Below, one piece after another: positions 40,149 to 47,543 of a DNA stretch of 47,543 nucleotides (the stretch's first letter is position 1; every line of letters begins with the position of its first letter). Below the pieces are notes generated by a model, which saw only the letters and a list, made by a program, of their open reading frames with translations, ran no database searches and had not been told where the DNA came from. This DNA is from Acetobacter sp. (lineage in GTDB: Bacteria > Pseudomonadota > Alphaproteobacteria > Acetobacterales > Acetobacteraceae): the NCBI GenBank assembly GCA_012517935.1, contig JAAYUA010000089.1, positions 1-47,543 on the forward strand, written 5' to 3'. A program made the translations under genes and the position numbers.

Positions 40149-41603
40149 ATGATCAGGTTCAGATCCATAATCCAGAAGCTATTCCTTTCCAGCGCAATCG
40201 GCCTCAGTCAGTTCGCTTTTGGTGCATCCCCCGCACAATGCGCCCCATCGTCGCCATCCGCCCTGAACATCGACACAAATGACCTGCAACAGATAGATGA
40301 TCTGGAGAAGCGCACATTCCAATGGTTCTGGGATTCAGCAGATCCAGAAACCGGCCTGATCCCTGACCGTTACCCTTCCCCCCAGACTTTCGCCAGTGTC
40401 GCTTCATCAGGATTCGGGCTGACCGCTTATGGCATCGGTGTCAGCCGCCATTACATCACGCGGGAACAAGCTGTCACACGCACACTGGCCTCCTTGCGCT
40501 TTCTCCTGTCCATGCCACAGAACGACAGTCCAACCCAGGCAGCAGGCTATCATGGTTTTTTCTATCATTTCCTGAATCCTGAAACCGGATTTCGTCTGAA
40601 CACAGATATCGAACTTTCCAGCATCGATACGGCACTGCTGATGCAGGGCGTGCTTTTTGCCTACAGTTTCTATGACCAGAACACACCGGAAGAGCAGGAA
40701 ATCCGCACACTGGCCGACACGCTCTATCAGCGTGTCGACTGGCAATGGATGAAACGTCCTGACAATCGACTCAGCATGGGATGGAGCCCGGAACACAAGT
40801 TCATCACCAATTACTGGGAAGGTTACAGTGAAGGCATGATGATCTATATTCTGGCCATAGGCTCCCCCGTCCCGGCCTATGCTCTGACGCCTGCTTCATG
40901 GACAGCGTGGCTTGCAACGAACGACCAGCGCTGGGGCACATATTACGGACAGACATTCCTGAATTTCGCACCCCTTTTCGGTCATCAATATACGCATGCA
41001 TGGATTGATTTCCGCGGCATTCAGGATTCATGGATAAAATCGAAAGATATTGATTATTTCGAAAACAGCCGAAGAGCCGCTTATTCCCAGCAGGCCTATG
41101 CCAAAGCAAACCCTGGAAAGTGGATCGGTTACAGTGATTCCATCTGGGGATTGACCGCGTCCGACGGACCCGGAGACGTGACGCAGAAAGTCGATGGACG
41201 AGAGCTTCACTTCTCATCCTATGCCGCACGCGGCACCGGCCGGGATTTCACGCAGGATGATGGCACGATTGCACCCACAGCCGCTCTTGGATCTATTGCG
41301 TTTGCGCCAGAGATTGTCATCCCATCATTGCGCAAGCTGCGTTCCCAATATGGCAACGAAATTTATGGAAAATACGGGTTTGTCGATGCTTTCAATCCAA
41401 CATTCAAAACAGGAAAAACATTCTGGAGCGATAAGGAATATCTCGGGATAGATCAGGGACCTATTCTTCTGATGATCGAAAACTGGCGGACTGGATTGGT
41501 GTGGAACATCATGAAGAAAAACCCTTATATCCAGAAGGGCCTGCGTGATGCTGGCTTCCATGGGGGCTGGCTGGAAACATCGCCTGCTCCAGAAGCGCGA
41601 TAA
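40149..41603 (+). CDS. Secreted glucoamylase-family protein, GH144-like (beta-1,2-glucanase candidate)
   Basis: The 484-residue protein has an N-terminal signal peptide (about residues 1-32, hydrophobic LFLSSAIGLSQFAFG, cleaved near AQCA) and then a single helical glycoamylase-like domain (PF10091 type). Landmarks are LEKRTFQWFWDSADPETGLIPD, SSGFGLTAYGIG, YHGFFYHFLNPETG, ELSSIDTALLMQG, NYWEGYSEGMM and a C-terminal YGFVDAFNP plus LGIDQGPILLMIENWR. Characterised members of family GH144 are endo-beta-1,2-glucanases; that assignment is by overall resemblance and not proven. It would act in the periplasm or outside. A hairpin lies after it, then the receptor gene. Likely single-gene unit. Confidence 0.82.
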   Translation: MIRFRSIIQKLFLSSAIGLSQFAFGASPAQCAPSSPSALNIDTNDLQQIDDLEKRTFQWFWDSADPETGLIPDRYPSPQTFASVASSGFGLTAYGIGVSRHYITREQAVTRTLASLRFLLSMPQNDSPTQAAGYHGFFYHFLNPETGFRLNTDIELSSIDTALLMQGVLFAYSFYDQNTPEEQEIRTLADTLYQRVDWQWMKRPDNRLSMGWSPEHKFITNYWEGYSEGMMIYILAIGSPVPAYALTPASWTAWLATNDQRWGTYYGQTFLNFAPLFGHQYTHAWIDFRGIQDSWIKSKDIDYFENSRRAAYSQQAYAKANPGKWIGYSDSIWGLTASDGPGDVTQKVDGRELHFSSYAARGTGRDFTQDDGTIAPTAALGSIAFAPEIVIPSLRKLRSQYGNEIYGKYGFVDAFNPTFKTGKTFWSDKEYLGIDQGPILLMIENWRTGLVWNIMKKNPYIQKGLRDAGFHGGWLETSPAPEAR

Positions 41604-41627
41604 CACTCATCCGGAATAATACCATTC

Positions 41628-41654
41628 CCGGGAGTTGCAGCATGCGACTCCCGG
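41628..41654 (+). terminator. Hairpin after the GH144-like gene
   Basis: CCGGGAGTTGC at 41628-41638 pairs with GCGACTCCCGG at 41644-41654 (11 bp with one G-U pair) around a 5-nt loop, 24 nt after the stop codon. It is followed by CATTGCTTTAT, a weak T tract. The rest of the 328-nt gap to the receptor gene holds only the Fur-like site and candidate promoter. Confidence 0.65.
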
Positions 41655-41863
41655 CATTGCTTTATCCTGTATTCAAAGCATCCCGGGTCCGACGGACTGC
41701 ATGTGCGTTCGACCTAAAGAAATTCACGACTTCAGAAAAACCATTTTATCTGAATACCTCTTTTCAAAGCATAATTTCGTCTTCATTCCCCGTTCTCAAA
41801 GACAATCTGCGTCTTTCAGGGATGACATCTTCAGCAGTGCCGACACAGACATCAGAGAGGATA

Positions 41864-41892
41864 TTGCAATTGAGAGCAATTCTCATTAGTAG
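41864..41892 (+). promoter_or_regulatory. Candidate promoter with Fur-like palindrome
   Basis: TGAGAGCAATTCTCA at 41871-41885 is a 7-1-7 inverted repeat matching in five of seven arm positions, the architecture of the Fur box consensus (TGATAAT-N-ATTATCA). It lies between TTGCAA at 41864-41869 and TAGTAG at 41887-41892, a possible -35/-10 pair with 17-nt spacing, 40 nt before the receptor ATG. Iron-controlled expression of the receptor is inferred. Confidence 0.45.
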
Positions 41893-41931
41893 CTTCTCAA
41901 TCTGCATAACCCCGGAACCAAAGACCTGTTC

Positions 41932-44166
41932 ATGTCCATTGGAATATCACGCATCCGCTTGCGACTGCCCCTCGCAGCCCTTCTTCTCACGGGATGCGCT
42001 CTCTCGGTAGCTCATGCCGGGACCATGACGTCCTCTTCCAATGATGAACAGAAAACAGCCCCTCTCGATCAGAAGAAAAAGGCGAAAGAGTCCTACTCAG
42101 CCAATGAAGACATTCTGGTCCGCGCCGAACGCAGAAACAGAATGGAAGTCTCCAGCGGCGGCCAGCTTGGTGCCCTTGGAAACATGAAGGGACTTGATGC
42201 CCCGTTCAATATCCGCAGCTACAACTCCAGCATCATCCTGAACCAACAGGCCCAGACACTTGGTGAAGTGCTGGAGAACGATCCCACAGTTCGAACCACA
42301 CTGGGATATGGCAATTTCTCGGAAATGTTCGTCATCCGCGGTTTCACGGTCAACGGGGATGATATCGCGATCGATGGTCTCTATGGCGTCACACCACGCC
42401 AGCTTGTCTCGCCACAGCTTTATGATCAGGTCCAGATCCTCAATGGCGCCAGCGCCTTCCTCAACGGTGCGGCACCCTCCGGCGGCGCGATCGGAGGCAA
42501 CATCAATCTTATATTCAAAAAGGCCGCAGCGACCAATATCAGCCGCCTGACAGCCGATTATACAAGCAGTGGACAGGGCGGAGGCGCTCTGGATCTCAGC
42601 CGACGTTTTGGTAGGGACAAGGCCTATGGTTTCCGCTTCAACGCCGCAGGTATGGACGGTCAAACCTCAATAGACCACGAATATCACCATGACATCGCTC
42701 TCGGCGGAACGTTTGACTGGCATGATGACGCCACGCGTATCAGCATGAGCATGAACTATCAGAACCAGAACGTGAAATGGGGTCGCGGTGGTGTGTTTCT
42801 TGGTTCAAACGTCACCTCTGTGCCAAATGCGCCTGCGCCTTCCCATAATTTTGGCCAGAACTGGACCTTCACCAATCTGGATTATCTGTTCGGAACATTG
42901 AGCGTCGAACATGATTTCGGGAAACATATTACTCTATACGGAGATTTCGGTGCTCTTGGCAGCAATGAAAAGGGAAATTACTCTTCTCTAACCGTCAATA
43001 ACGCGATCACGGGTGATGGCACGGCTGGCAGCATGTATGTGCCCTATCAGCAGACAAACCAGAGCACACGCGCGGGTATTCGTGCACATGTCGATACTGG
43101 ACCGCTCCATCACGAAATCAACGCAGGTGGGTCTGCCGTGTGGGAAGATACTTCCACGGCCTATTCCATGTATTACAACAGCGCCTCACCGCTGCTCAGC
43201 AATCTTTATTCAACGCCACAGATCGCATCGCCATATCAGAATCTGGTTGGTGGAAACACCAAGGATCCAACACGTTCAAATTTCACCAAACTCTGGAGCA
43301 TGTTCCTTTCCGACACGGTTTCATTCTGGGATGACCGTATCGCTCTGACAGCTGGTTTTCGCTATCAGAACATGATGGTGAATGGTTATAACTATGCTGG
43401 ATCAGGGAATATCAGCAGCCATTATAACAAGGGTGCATTTACGCCTGTCGTTGGCCTAGTCATCCACCCAATGCAACATATGTCTCTCTACTTCAATCGC
43501 ATCGAAGGACTTTCCAAAGGCCCGGAAGCTTCAGGAACAAATCTGGTCAATCTGGGGCAGGTCTTCTCCCCCTATCAGAGTGTCCAGTATGAAGTCGGCA
43601 TGAAATATGACATTGGCCGTTTCTCAACGGCATTGTCATTTTTCCAGATTTCACAACCAAATTCCTACACAGAAGCTTATGGCAATACGGGAGAAAATAT
43701 TTTCCGTGTTGATGGCCAGCAACGCAATCGCGGAATGGAGCTCACCTTCAATGGTGAGATCATCAAAGGCCTTCGTTTTAACGGCGGCATAACTCTGATC
43801 GATGCTGATCTCCGACGCACACAAGGCGGAAGCAACGATGGACACACAGCCATCGGCGTTCCGAATTACAGTATCAATGGAAATCTGGAATATGATCTGC
43901 CTTTCCTGAGGGGAGCAACCCTTGTCGGTCGGGTGGTGAATACAGGAAAACAGATGGTCAACGTAGCGAACAGCATGCATTTGCCAGTCTGGACACGGTT
44001 CGATGTCGGCGCACGCTACACGTTCCTTGCAGCAAACAAGCCACTGACTCTGCGCTTCAATGTCGATAATCTTGCCAACAGCCGTTATTGGGCTTCTTCC
44101 TACAACGGATATCTTGTTGAAGGTCGCCCACGCACCTTCAAGTTCTCCATGACAGTCGATTTCTGA
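41932..44166 (+). CDS. TonB-dependent outer-membrane receptor (siderophore-type)
   Basis: The 744-residue protein is a TonB-dependent receptor. A signal peptide spans about 1-29 (LPLAALLLTGCALSVAHAG); it contains LTGC but ends in AHAG, so ordinary cleavage is more likely than lipidation. A TonB-box-like EDILVRA lies near 58-64. The plug domain runs to about residue 200 with LGEVLENDPTVRTTLG, FVIRGFTVNGDDIAIDGLYG and VQILNGASAFLNGAAPSGGA, typical of siderophore receptors of the FhuE/FpvA kind; no N-terminal signalling domain is present. The 22-strand barrel fills the rest and ends in TFKFSMTVDF with a terminal aromatic residue. The ligand is unknown. A Fur-like site upstream supports iron uptake, while the adjacent glucanase leaves a glycan ligand possible. 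Confidence 0.9.
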   Translation: MSIGISRIRLRLPLAALLLTGCALSVAHAGTMTSSSNDEQKTAPLDQKKKAKESYSANEDILVRAERRNRMEVSSGGQLGALGNMKGLDAPFNIRSYNSSIILNQQAQTLGEVLENDPTVRTTLGYGNFSEMFVIRGFTVNGDDIAIDGLYGVTPRQLVSPQLYDQVQILNGASAFLNGAAPSGGAIGGNINLIFKKAAATNISRLTADYTSSGQGGGALDLSRRFGRDKAYGFRFNAAGMDGQTSIDHEYHHDIALGGTFDWHDDATRISMSMNYQNQNVKWGRGGVFLGSNVTSVPNAPAPSHNFGQNWTFTNLDYLFGTLSVEHDFGKHITLYGDFGALGSNEKGNYSSLTVNNAITGDGTAGSMYVPYQQTNQSTRAGIRAHVDTGPLHHEINAGGSAVWEDTSTAYSMYYNSASPLLSNLYSTPQIASPYQNLVGGNTKDPTRSNFTKLWSMFLSDTVSFWDDRIALTAGFRYQNMMVNGYNYAGSGNISSHYNKGAFTPVVGLVIHPMQHMSLYFNRIEGLSKGPEASGTNLVNLGQVFSPYQSVQYEVGMKYDIGRFSTALSFFQISQPNSYTEAYGNTGENIFRVDGQQRNRGMELTFNGEIIKGLRFNGGITLIDADLRRTQGGSNDGHTAIGVPNYSINGNLEYDLPFLRGATLVGRVVNTGKQMVNVANSMHLPVWTRFDVGARYTFLAANKPLTLRFNVDNLANSRYWASSYNGYLVEGRPRTFKFSMTVDF

Positions 44167-44175
44167 AAAAACAAT

Positions 44176-44204
44176 ATTCGGGAAGGCTTCTTTCCTTCCC
44201 GAAT
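44176..44204. terminator. Bidirectional terminator between receptor and pabC
   Basis: ATTCGGGAAGG at 44176-44186 pairs perfectly with CCTTCCCGAAT at 44194-44204 around a 7-nt loop. On the minus strand it is followed by ATTGTTTTTT (44165-44174 reversed), a good T tract for pabC; on the plus strand it lies 9 nt after the receptor stop without a T tract. Confidence 0.85.
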
Positions 44205-44211
44205 GACAGGA

Positions 44212-45030
44212 TCATGAACGGAACAGAGCATCCGCGATGGTTTCCGTCCGGCTGATATCGTGAAAAAGCAGGTTTTCCTCAATACCCGCAACGGGCGTCA
44301 GCCCCAGCGCCGTTACCAGCCAGGCAGAATGCACGCGTTGCAGAGTATTGAGAGCGATGCTCCGCTCCTTGCACAAGCCCATTTCAAGCAGTCGTCCGCG
44401 TGAAATGCCCGGCAGGGCGCCATCAAAGATGGGGGGCGTCACAAGTTCATCATCAAGCAGGGCAAGAAATGTCGAAGACGATGCCTCCGCCACGGTTTCA
44501 TATGAACCGGGCAGAAGCGCATCGCCAAAACCGTTCTTTACGGCTTCCATTCTGGAAAGAATGCCTGGGAGATAATTCAGGGTCTTGATCCGGCTCAGAA
44601 TGGAAGTTCCATCCCGCACATAGCGGCTGATACCCAACCGGATGGGCGCACCCACAACTGGCTGAGCCCCTGGATTTATCGTCAGAAGAAGAGTCAATTG
44701 CACCTCTTCCGGGGGCAGTAATCCACGCGGACCACAACCACGCGTCACGGTCAGACGCATCGAACCATCCAGAATTGCACTGGCATGGACAAGCGCCTTC
44801 ACCGCAGCCGAAAAAACATCCCGTTCAGGCAAGGACATCAGCAATATCGATGCCCCTTCCTGCAAACGGTCAAGATGACGCTGAAGGAGGGGCACTTCGC
44901 CGCCAACCAGCCTCATGGTTTCGAACAACCCGTCACCCAGCAGGAATCCTCGATCCGATGGATCAATCCGCGCATGAGAGGCCGGAACAACATGGCCGTT
45001 CAACCAGACCAGAGATGTCTTGCTATCCAT
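44212..45030 (-). CDS. pabC: Class IV aminotransferase-fold protein, probably aminodeoxychorismate lyase
   Basis: PabC cleaves 4-amino-4-deoxychorismate to p-aminobenzoate and pyruvate with pyridoxal phosphate, for folate synthesis. The 272-residue protein is a fold-type IV PLP enzyme: SDRGFLLGDGLFETMR at about 25-40, the PLP lysine in RIKTLNYL (Lys-149), EASSSTFLALLDDEL and PIFDGALPGISRGRLLE. The same fold includes branched-chain and D-amino acid aminotransferases, so sequence alone is not decisive; the assignment rests on its position directly after pabB, with which it shares one base (TAATG). Confidence 0.82.
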   Translation of the reverse strand: MDSKTSLVWLNGHVVPASHARIDPSDRGFLLGDGLFETMRLVGGEVPLLQRHLDRLQEGASILLMSLPERDVFSAAVKALVHASAILDGSMRLTVTRGCGPRGLLPPEEVQLTLLLTINPGAQPVVGAPIRLGISRYVRDGTSILSRIKTLNYLPGILSRMEAVKNGFGDALLPGSYETVAEASSSTFLALLDDELVTPPIFDGALPGISRGRLLEMGLCKERSIALNTLQRVHSAWLVTALGLTPVAGIEENLLFHDISRTETIADALFRS

Positions 45031-46370
45031 TATTCTTCCGAAAACAGCCCGATAAGAGCTTCAGCCTTGAGACACATCTCATCATATTCCTTCTCAGGAA
45101 TGGACGGCCAGGTGATCCCGCCCCCGGCTCCTATGCGCAACGTTCCACCACCCGTCTTTTCAGGAAGCCAGCTCATGCTGCGAATAATAACAGAGCTGTC
45201 CATACTGCCATCATGACCAATCCGGAAAAGACTGCCACAATAAACACCTCGCGCCGATCCTTCCAAAGCATCGATCATTTGCATCGCACGATGTTTGGGG
45301 GCTCCCGTGACGGAACCCGGGGGCAGTGTTGCACGCAAAAGATCGAAAGCATCGACATCATTACGCAATTGGCCCGTGATTTCAGACACCAGATGATGCA
45401 CATGCGCAAAACGCTCAACCCCACATAATTGCGGAACCGTGACAGACCCGGGCAAACAGACCCGGCCGATATCATTGCGCATCAGATCAGTAATCATCAG
45501 ATTTTCTGCATATTCCTTCTCATCCTTCTTCAAACCGTCCGCATAGGATCGATCTTCATCCGGATCGTCGGATATGGGCGCCGTCCCCTTGATCGGACGC
45601 GTGGACACATACCCCGCAGCAGTCAGTGCGATGAACCGCTCCACAGATGCACTCAGAAGAGAAAAATCAGGAATTTTCAGAAAAGCCCCAAACGGAGCGG
45701 GCGATGTTTGACGCAGCTTTCGCCATATCACCGCAGGATCGGAGTGTTCCGAAAGAAACGCACTGAAGCGCGCCGTCAGATTGGCCTGGAAAATCTCACC
45801 CTCACCAATTCTCCGGATTGTTTCCTTCACTGCTGCAATCCATGCTTCCCGTTGCAGATCTGGCGTGAACGTGAGCGATGGCAGCGCGGACACATCATCC
45901 AGAACGACCGGAATTTCCGGCACGGGTGCTGCCGAATGGCTGACCCACCAGAGGCGCTTTTCCTGTCTGTCAAAAGCGAAAAAGTCATCACATAGCATGG
46001 CGATGAGTTCGGGTTCATCGCTCATGTGCCGTGACGCAATTCGCTCCAGCCGCATGCCCGCTTCATAAGACGCCAAACCAATCACGCCTCCGGGAAATGG
46101 CAGATCCTCCGCACTGCGTGGACGCAACATCGCACGGATACAGGACCAGACATCCGTCCCCTGCGCGATTGCCACACCGTCACGCTTCAGAACTCCCTGT
46201 CGCAATACGAGTGTGGAGGCAGGTCGTGGACAGAGCCATGACCAGCGCCCCTCAGGCGACTCTCCACCACTGTCCAGCATGACGCAGGACGATGCTCCGG
46301 AAGCAAATCCGAGAAAATCCTCGGGCGGGCGCCATGCAAGCTCTGTCTTGAAAATCTCGGAACATATCAT
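45030..46370 (-). CDS. pabB: Aminodeoxychorismate synthase component I
   Basis: PabB converts chorismate to 4-amino-4-deoxychorismate with ammonia from PabA. The 446-residue protein has the chorismate-binding domain: GEIFQANLTARF at about 190-201, PIKGT at 259-263, NLMITDLMRNDIGRVC, PPGSVTGAPKHRAMQMI and YCGSLFRIG. The lysine in PIKGT is the active-site residue that distinguishes PabB from TrpE (which has PIAGT), so this is PabB. The N-terminal part is shorter than in TrpE. No PabA is encoded in the window; it may share a TrpG-type amidotransferase elsewhere. It is first gene of pabB-pabC and is divergent from the aminotransferase to its right, with a 118-nt gap. Confidence 0.94.
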   Translation of the reverse strand: MICSEIFKTELAWRPPEDFLGFASGASSCVMLDSGGESPEGRWSWLCPRPASTLVLRQGVLKRDGVAIAQGTDVWSCIRAMLRPRSAEDLPFPGGVIGLASYEAGMRLERIASRHMSDEPELIAMLCDDFFAFDRQEKRLWWVSHSAAPVPEIPVVLDDVSALPSLTFTPDLQREAWIAAVKETIRRIGEGEIFQANLTARFSAFLSEHSDPAVIWRKLRQTSPAPFGAFLKIPDFSLLSASVERFIALTAAGYVSTRPIKGTAPISDDPDEDRSYADGLKKDEKEYAENLMITDLMRNDIGRVCLPGSVTVPQLCGVERFAHVHHLVSEITGQLRNDVDAFDLLRATLPPGSVTGAPKHRAMQMIDALEGSARGVYCGSLFRIGHDGSMDSSVIIRSMSWLPEKTGGGTLRIGAGGGITWPSIPEKEYDEMCLKAEALIGLFSEE

Positions 46371-46488
46371 TCGTGCTTTTTAGCGCGGTTCGCAGCAGAA
46401 GATTAAGCATCTTTGTGCTGGTCTTTTTCCTCTTTCATTCCATCTCTGCTATCAGGGCCGGAGTTTCAGACAACCCCATGGGTCATGC

Positions 46489-47543
46489 ATGTCCGTTCCC
46501 GAAATCGCACCGTTCCACGCCATTGAACTCAGCGCTCTGGCACACCGTCTCGCAGCCGAGGGACAGGACATCATTCATATGGAGTTTGGCCAGCCATCCA
46601 CCGGGGCGCCAGCCAAGGCCATCGAACGCGCACAACATGTTCTGGCCACAGATCCGATGGGATATTGGGAAAGTCAGGCCCTTCGTGAACGGATCGCCCA
46701 GCATTATCACGACACATATGGCGTCAGTATCCGCCCGCAGCAGGTCATTCTGACATGTGGCGCGTCACCGGCTCTGGTTCTGGCCCTGCTGTCCAGCCTC
46801 ACACCCGGCATGCGTGTTGCTCTAGCCCGGCCGGGTTACGTGGCCTATCGCAACACGCTGAAAAGCCTTCACATGGTCCCGGTTGAAATCTCGTGTGGCG
46901 AGAAAGAACGCTTCCAACTGACAGCGAGCGCCATCGAAGCGCTTGTGCCCGCACCGGACGCCCTGATTATCGCCAGTCCCGCCAACCCAACGGGAACCAT
47001 CCTGCCGGAACAGGAATTTCGCACCATCGTCCGCGTCTGCCGCGAGCGCAATATCCGCATCATCTCCGACGAAATTTACCACGGTCTGAGCTATGGTGAA
47101 CCAGCGCATAGCGCTCTGGAATATGAACCGGAAGCGCTGATCGTGAACAGCTTTTCCAAATATTTCAGCATGGCACCCTGGCGTCTGGGATGGCTGATCA
47201 TTCCCGAAGACATGATCGACAAGGCGCGCGCCCGCATGGGCAATCTGTTCCTGACACCTTCTTCCCTGAGCCAGCACGCCGGGCTGGTCGCCTTTGATTG
47301 CCGTGAGGAGCTGGAGGGGCATCTTGTGACCTATCGCAAGAACCGCGATCTTCTCCTGCAAGCTCTTCCACAGATGGGTTTGAACAATATAGCCCCCCCT
47401 GATGGCGCGTTTTATGTTTATGCCGATATCGGACATCTGACTGACAACAGTCTGATCTTTTGCGAAGAATTGCTGCGCGATACAGGTGTTGCAACTGCAC
47501 CCGGAATTGATTTCGACCCGGTCAATGGCCACAAATTCATGCG
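46489..47543 (+). CDS. Class I/II pyridoxal-phosphate aminotransferase (cut by window edge)
   Basis: The first 351 codons of an aminotransferase are present and the gene continues past the right edge. Landmarks of fold-type I, subgroup I-gamma enzymes are MEFGQPSTGAPAKAIE, YWESQALRERIAQHY, LTCGASPALVLALL, SPANPTGTILP, the cofactor-tyrosine region IISDEIYHGLSYG, and the PLP lysine in SFSKYFSMAPWRLGW (Lys-224). The substrate, probably an aspartate- or aromatic-type amino acid, cannot be read from these motifs. The ATG at 46489 is chosen because the preceding residues in other frames are not continuous with it. It is transcribed divergently from pabB. Confidence 0.92.
   Translation, partial: MSVPEIAPFHAIELSALAHRLAAEGQDIIHMEFGQPSTGAPAKAIERAQHVLATDPMGYWESQALRERIAQHYHDTYGVSIRPQQVILTCGASPALVLALLSSLTPGMRVALARPGYVAYRNTLKSLHMVPVEISCGEKERFQLTASAIEALVPAPDALIIASPANPTGTILPEQEFRTIVRVCRERNIRIISDEIYHGLSYGEPAHSALEYEPEALIVNSFSKYFSMAPWRLGWLIIPEDMIDKARARMGNLFLTPSSLSQHAGLVAFDCREELEGHLVTYRKNRDLLLQALPQMGLNNIAPPDGAFYVYADIGHLTDNSLIFCEELLRDTGVATAPGIDFDPVNGHKFM

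Overview
The window is a moderately GC-rich chromosomal segment from an alphaproteobacterium. Gene content and protein sequences look most like an acetic acid bacterium (Acetobacteraceae), but the genus cannot be fixed from sequence alone. It is mostly core genome. I see no insertion sequence, integrase, tRNA gene, CRISPR array or phage gene.

Layout. (1) 1-2657, minus strand: ppiD-like periplasmic foldase followed by trpE, which runs off the left edge. (2) 2895-6659, plus strand: tpiA, secG, a terminator, then pyrG overlapping kdsA. The kdsA frame is cut by an in-frame TGA exactly where the family has a conserved glycine, so it is annotated as a pseudogene or possible sequence error. (3) 6679-7689, minus strand: an HSL-type esterase. 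(4) About 7829-8250: the RNase P RNA gene rnpB. (5) 8251-8547: a control region with a LexA-like direct repeat, a CtrA-like site and a promoter overlapped by three MraZ-type boxes. (6) 8548-27881, plus strand: a complete division and cell wall (dcw) cluster, mraZ-rsmH-ftsL-ftsI-murE-murF-mraY-murD-ftsW-murG-murC-murB-ddl-ftsQ-ftsA-ftsZ. Genes from mraZ to ftsA overlap or nearly touch, which suggests one transcript with translational coupling. ftsZ has its own promoter and a strong terminator. (7) 27950-31238, minus strand: an unrecognised, possibly CHAD-like gene, then truA, fmt and def (def-fmt-truA operon). (8) 31416-37491, plus strand: a tripartite RND efflux operon in the order pump, adaptor, outer-membrane factor. 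(9) 37599-39735: an ABC-F ATPase and a small FUSC-like membrane protein. (10) 40149-44166: a secreted GH144-like glucanase candidate and a TonB-dependent receptor with a Fur-like palindrome upstream. (11) 44212-46370, minus strand: pabB-pabC for folate precursor synthesis. (12) 46489 to the right edge: a class I aminotransferase, cut by the window.

How the genes work together. The central cluster makes lipid II (MurC-F, MurB, Ddl, MraY, MurG) and the machine that polymerises and constricts it (FtsL, FtsI, FtsW, FtsQ, FtsA, FtsZ). MraZ probably represses its own operon. PyrG and KdsA supply CTP and Kdo for lipopolysaccharide. Def and Fmt handle the formyl group at translation initiation, and TruA modifies tRNA. 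The right third is envelope and accessory function: drug efflux, iron or other TonB-dependent uptake, and glucan hydrolysis.

I did not find a clear new multi-gene system. The most useful leads are the interrupted kdsA, the layered regulatory region before mraZ, the His/Pro/Ala-rich extension of FtsL, the unrecognised gene after ftsZ, and the RND pump lacking the usual proton-relay lysine.
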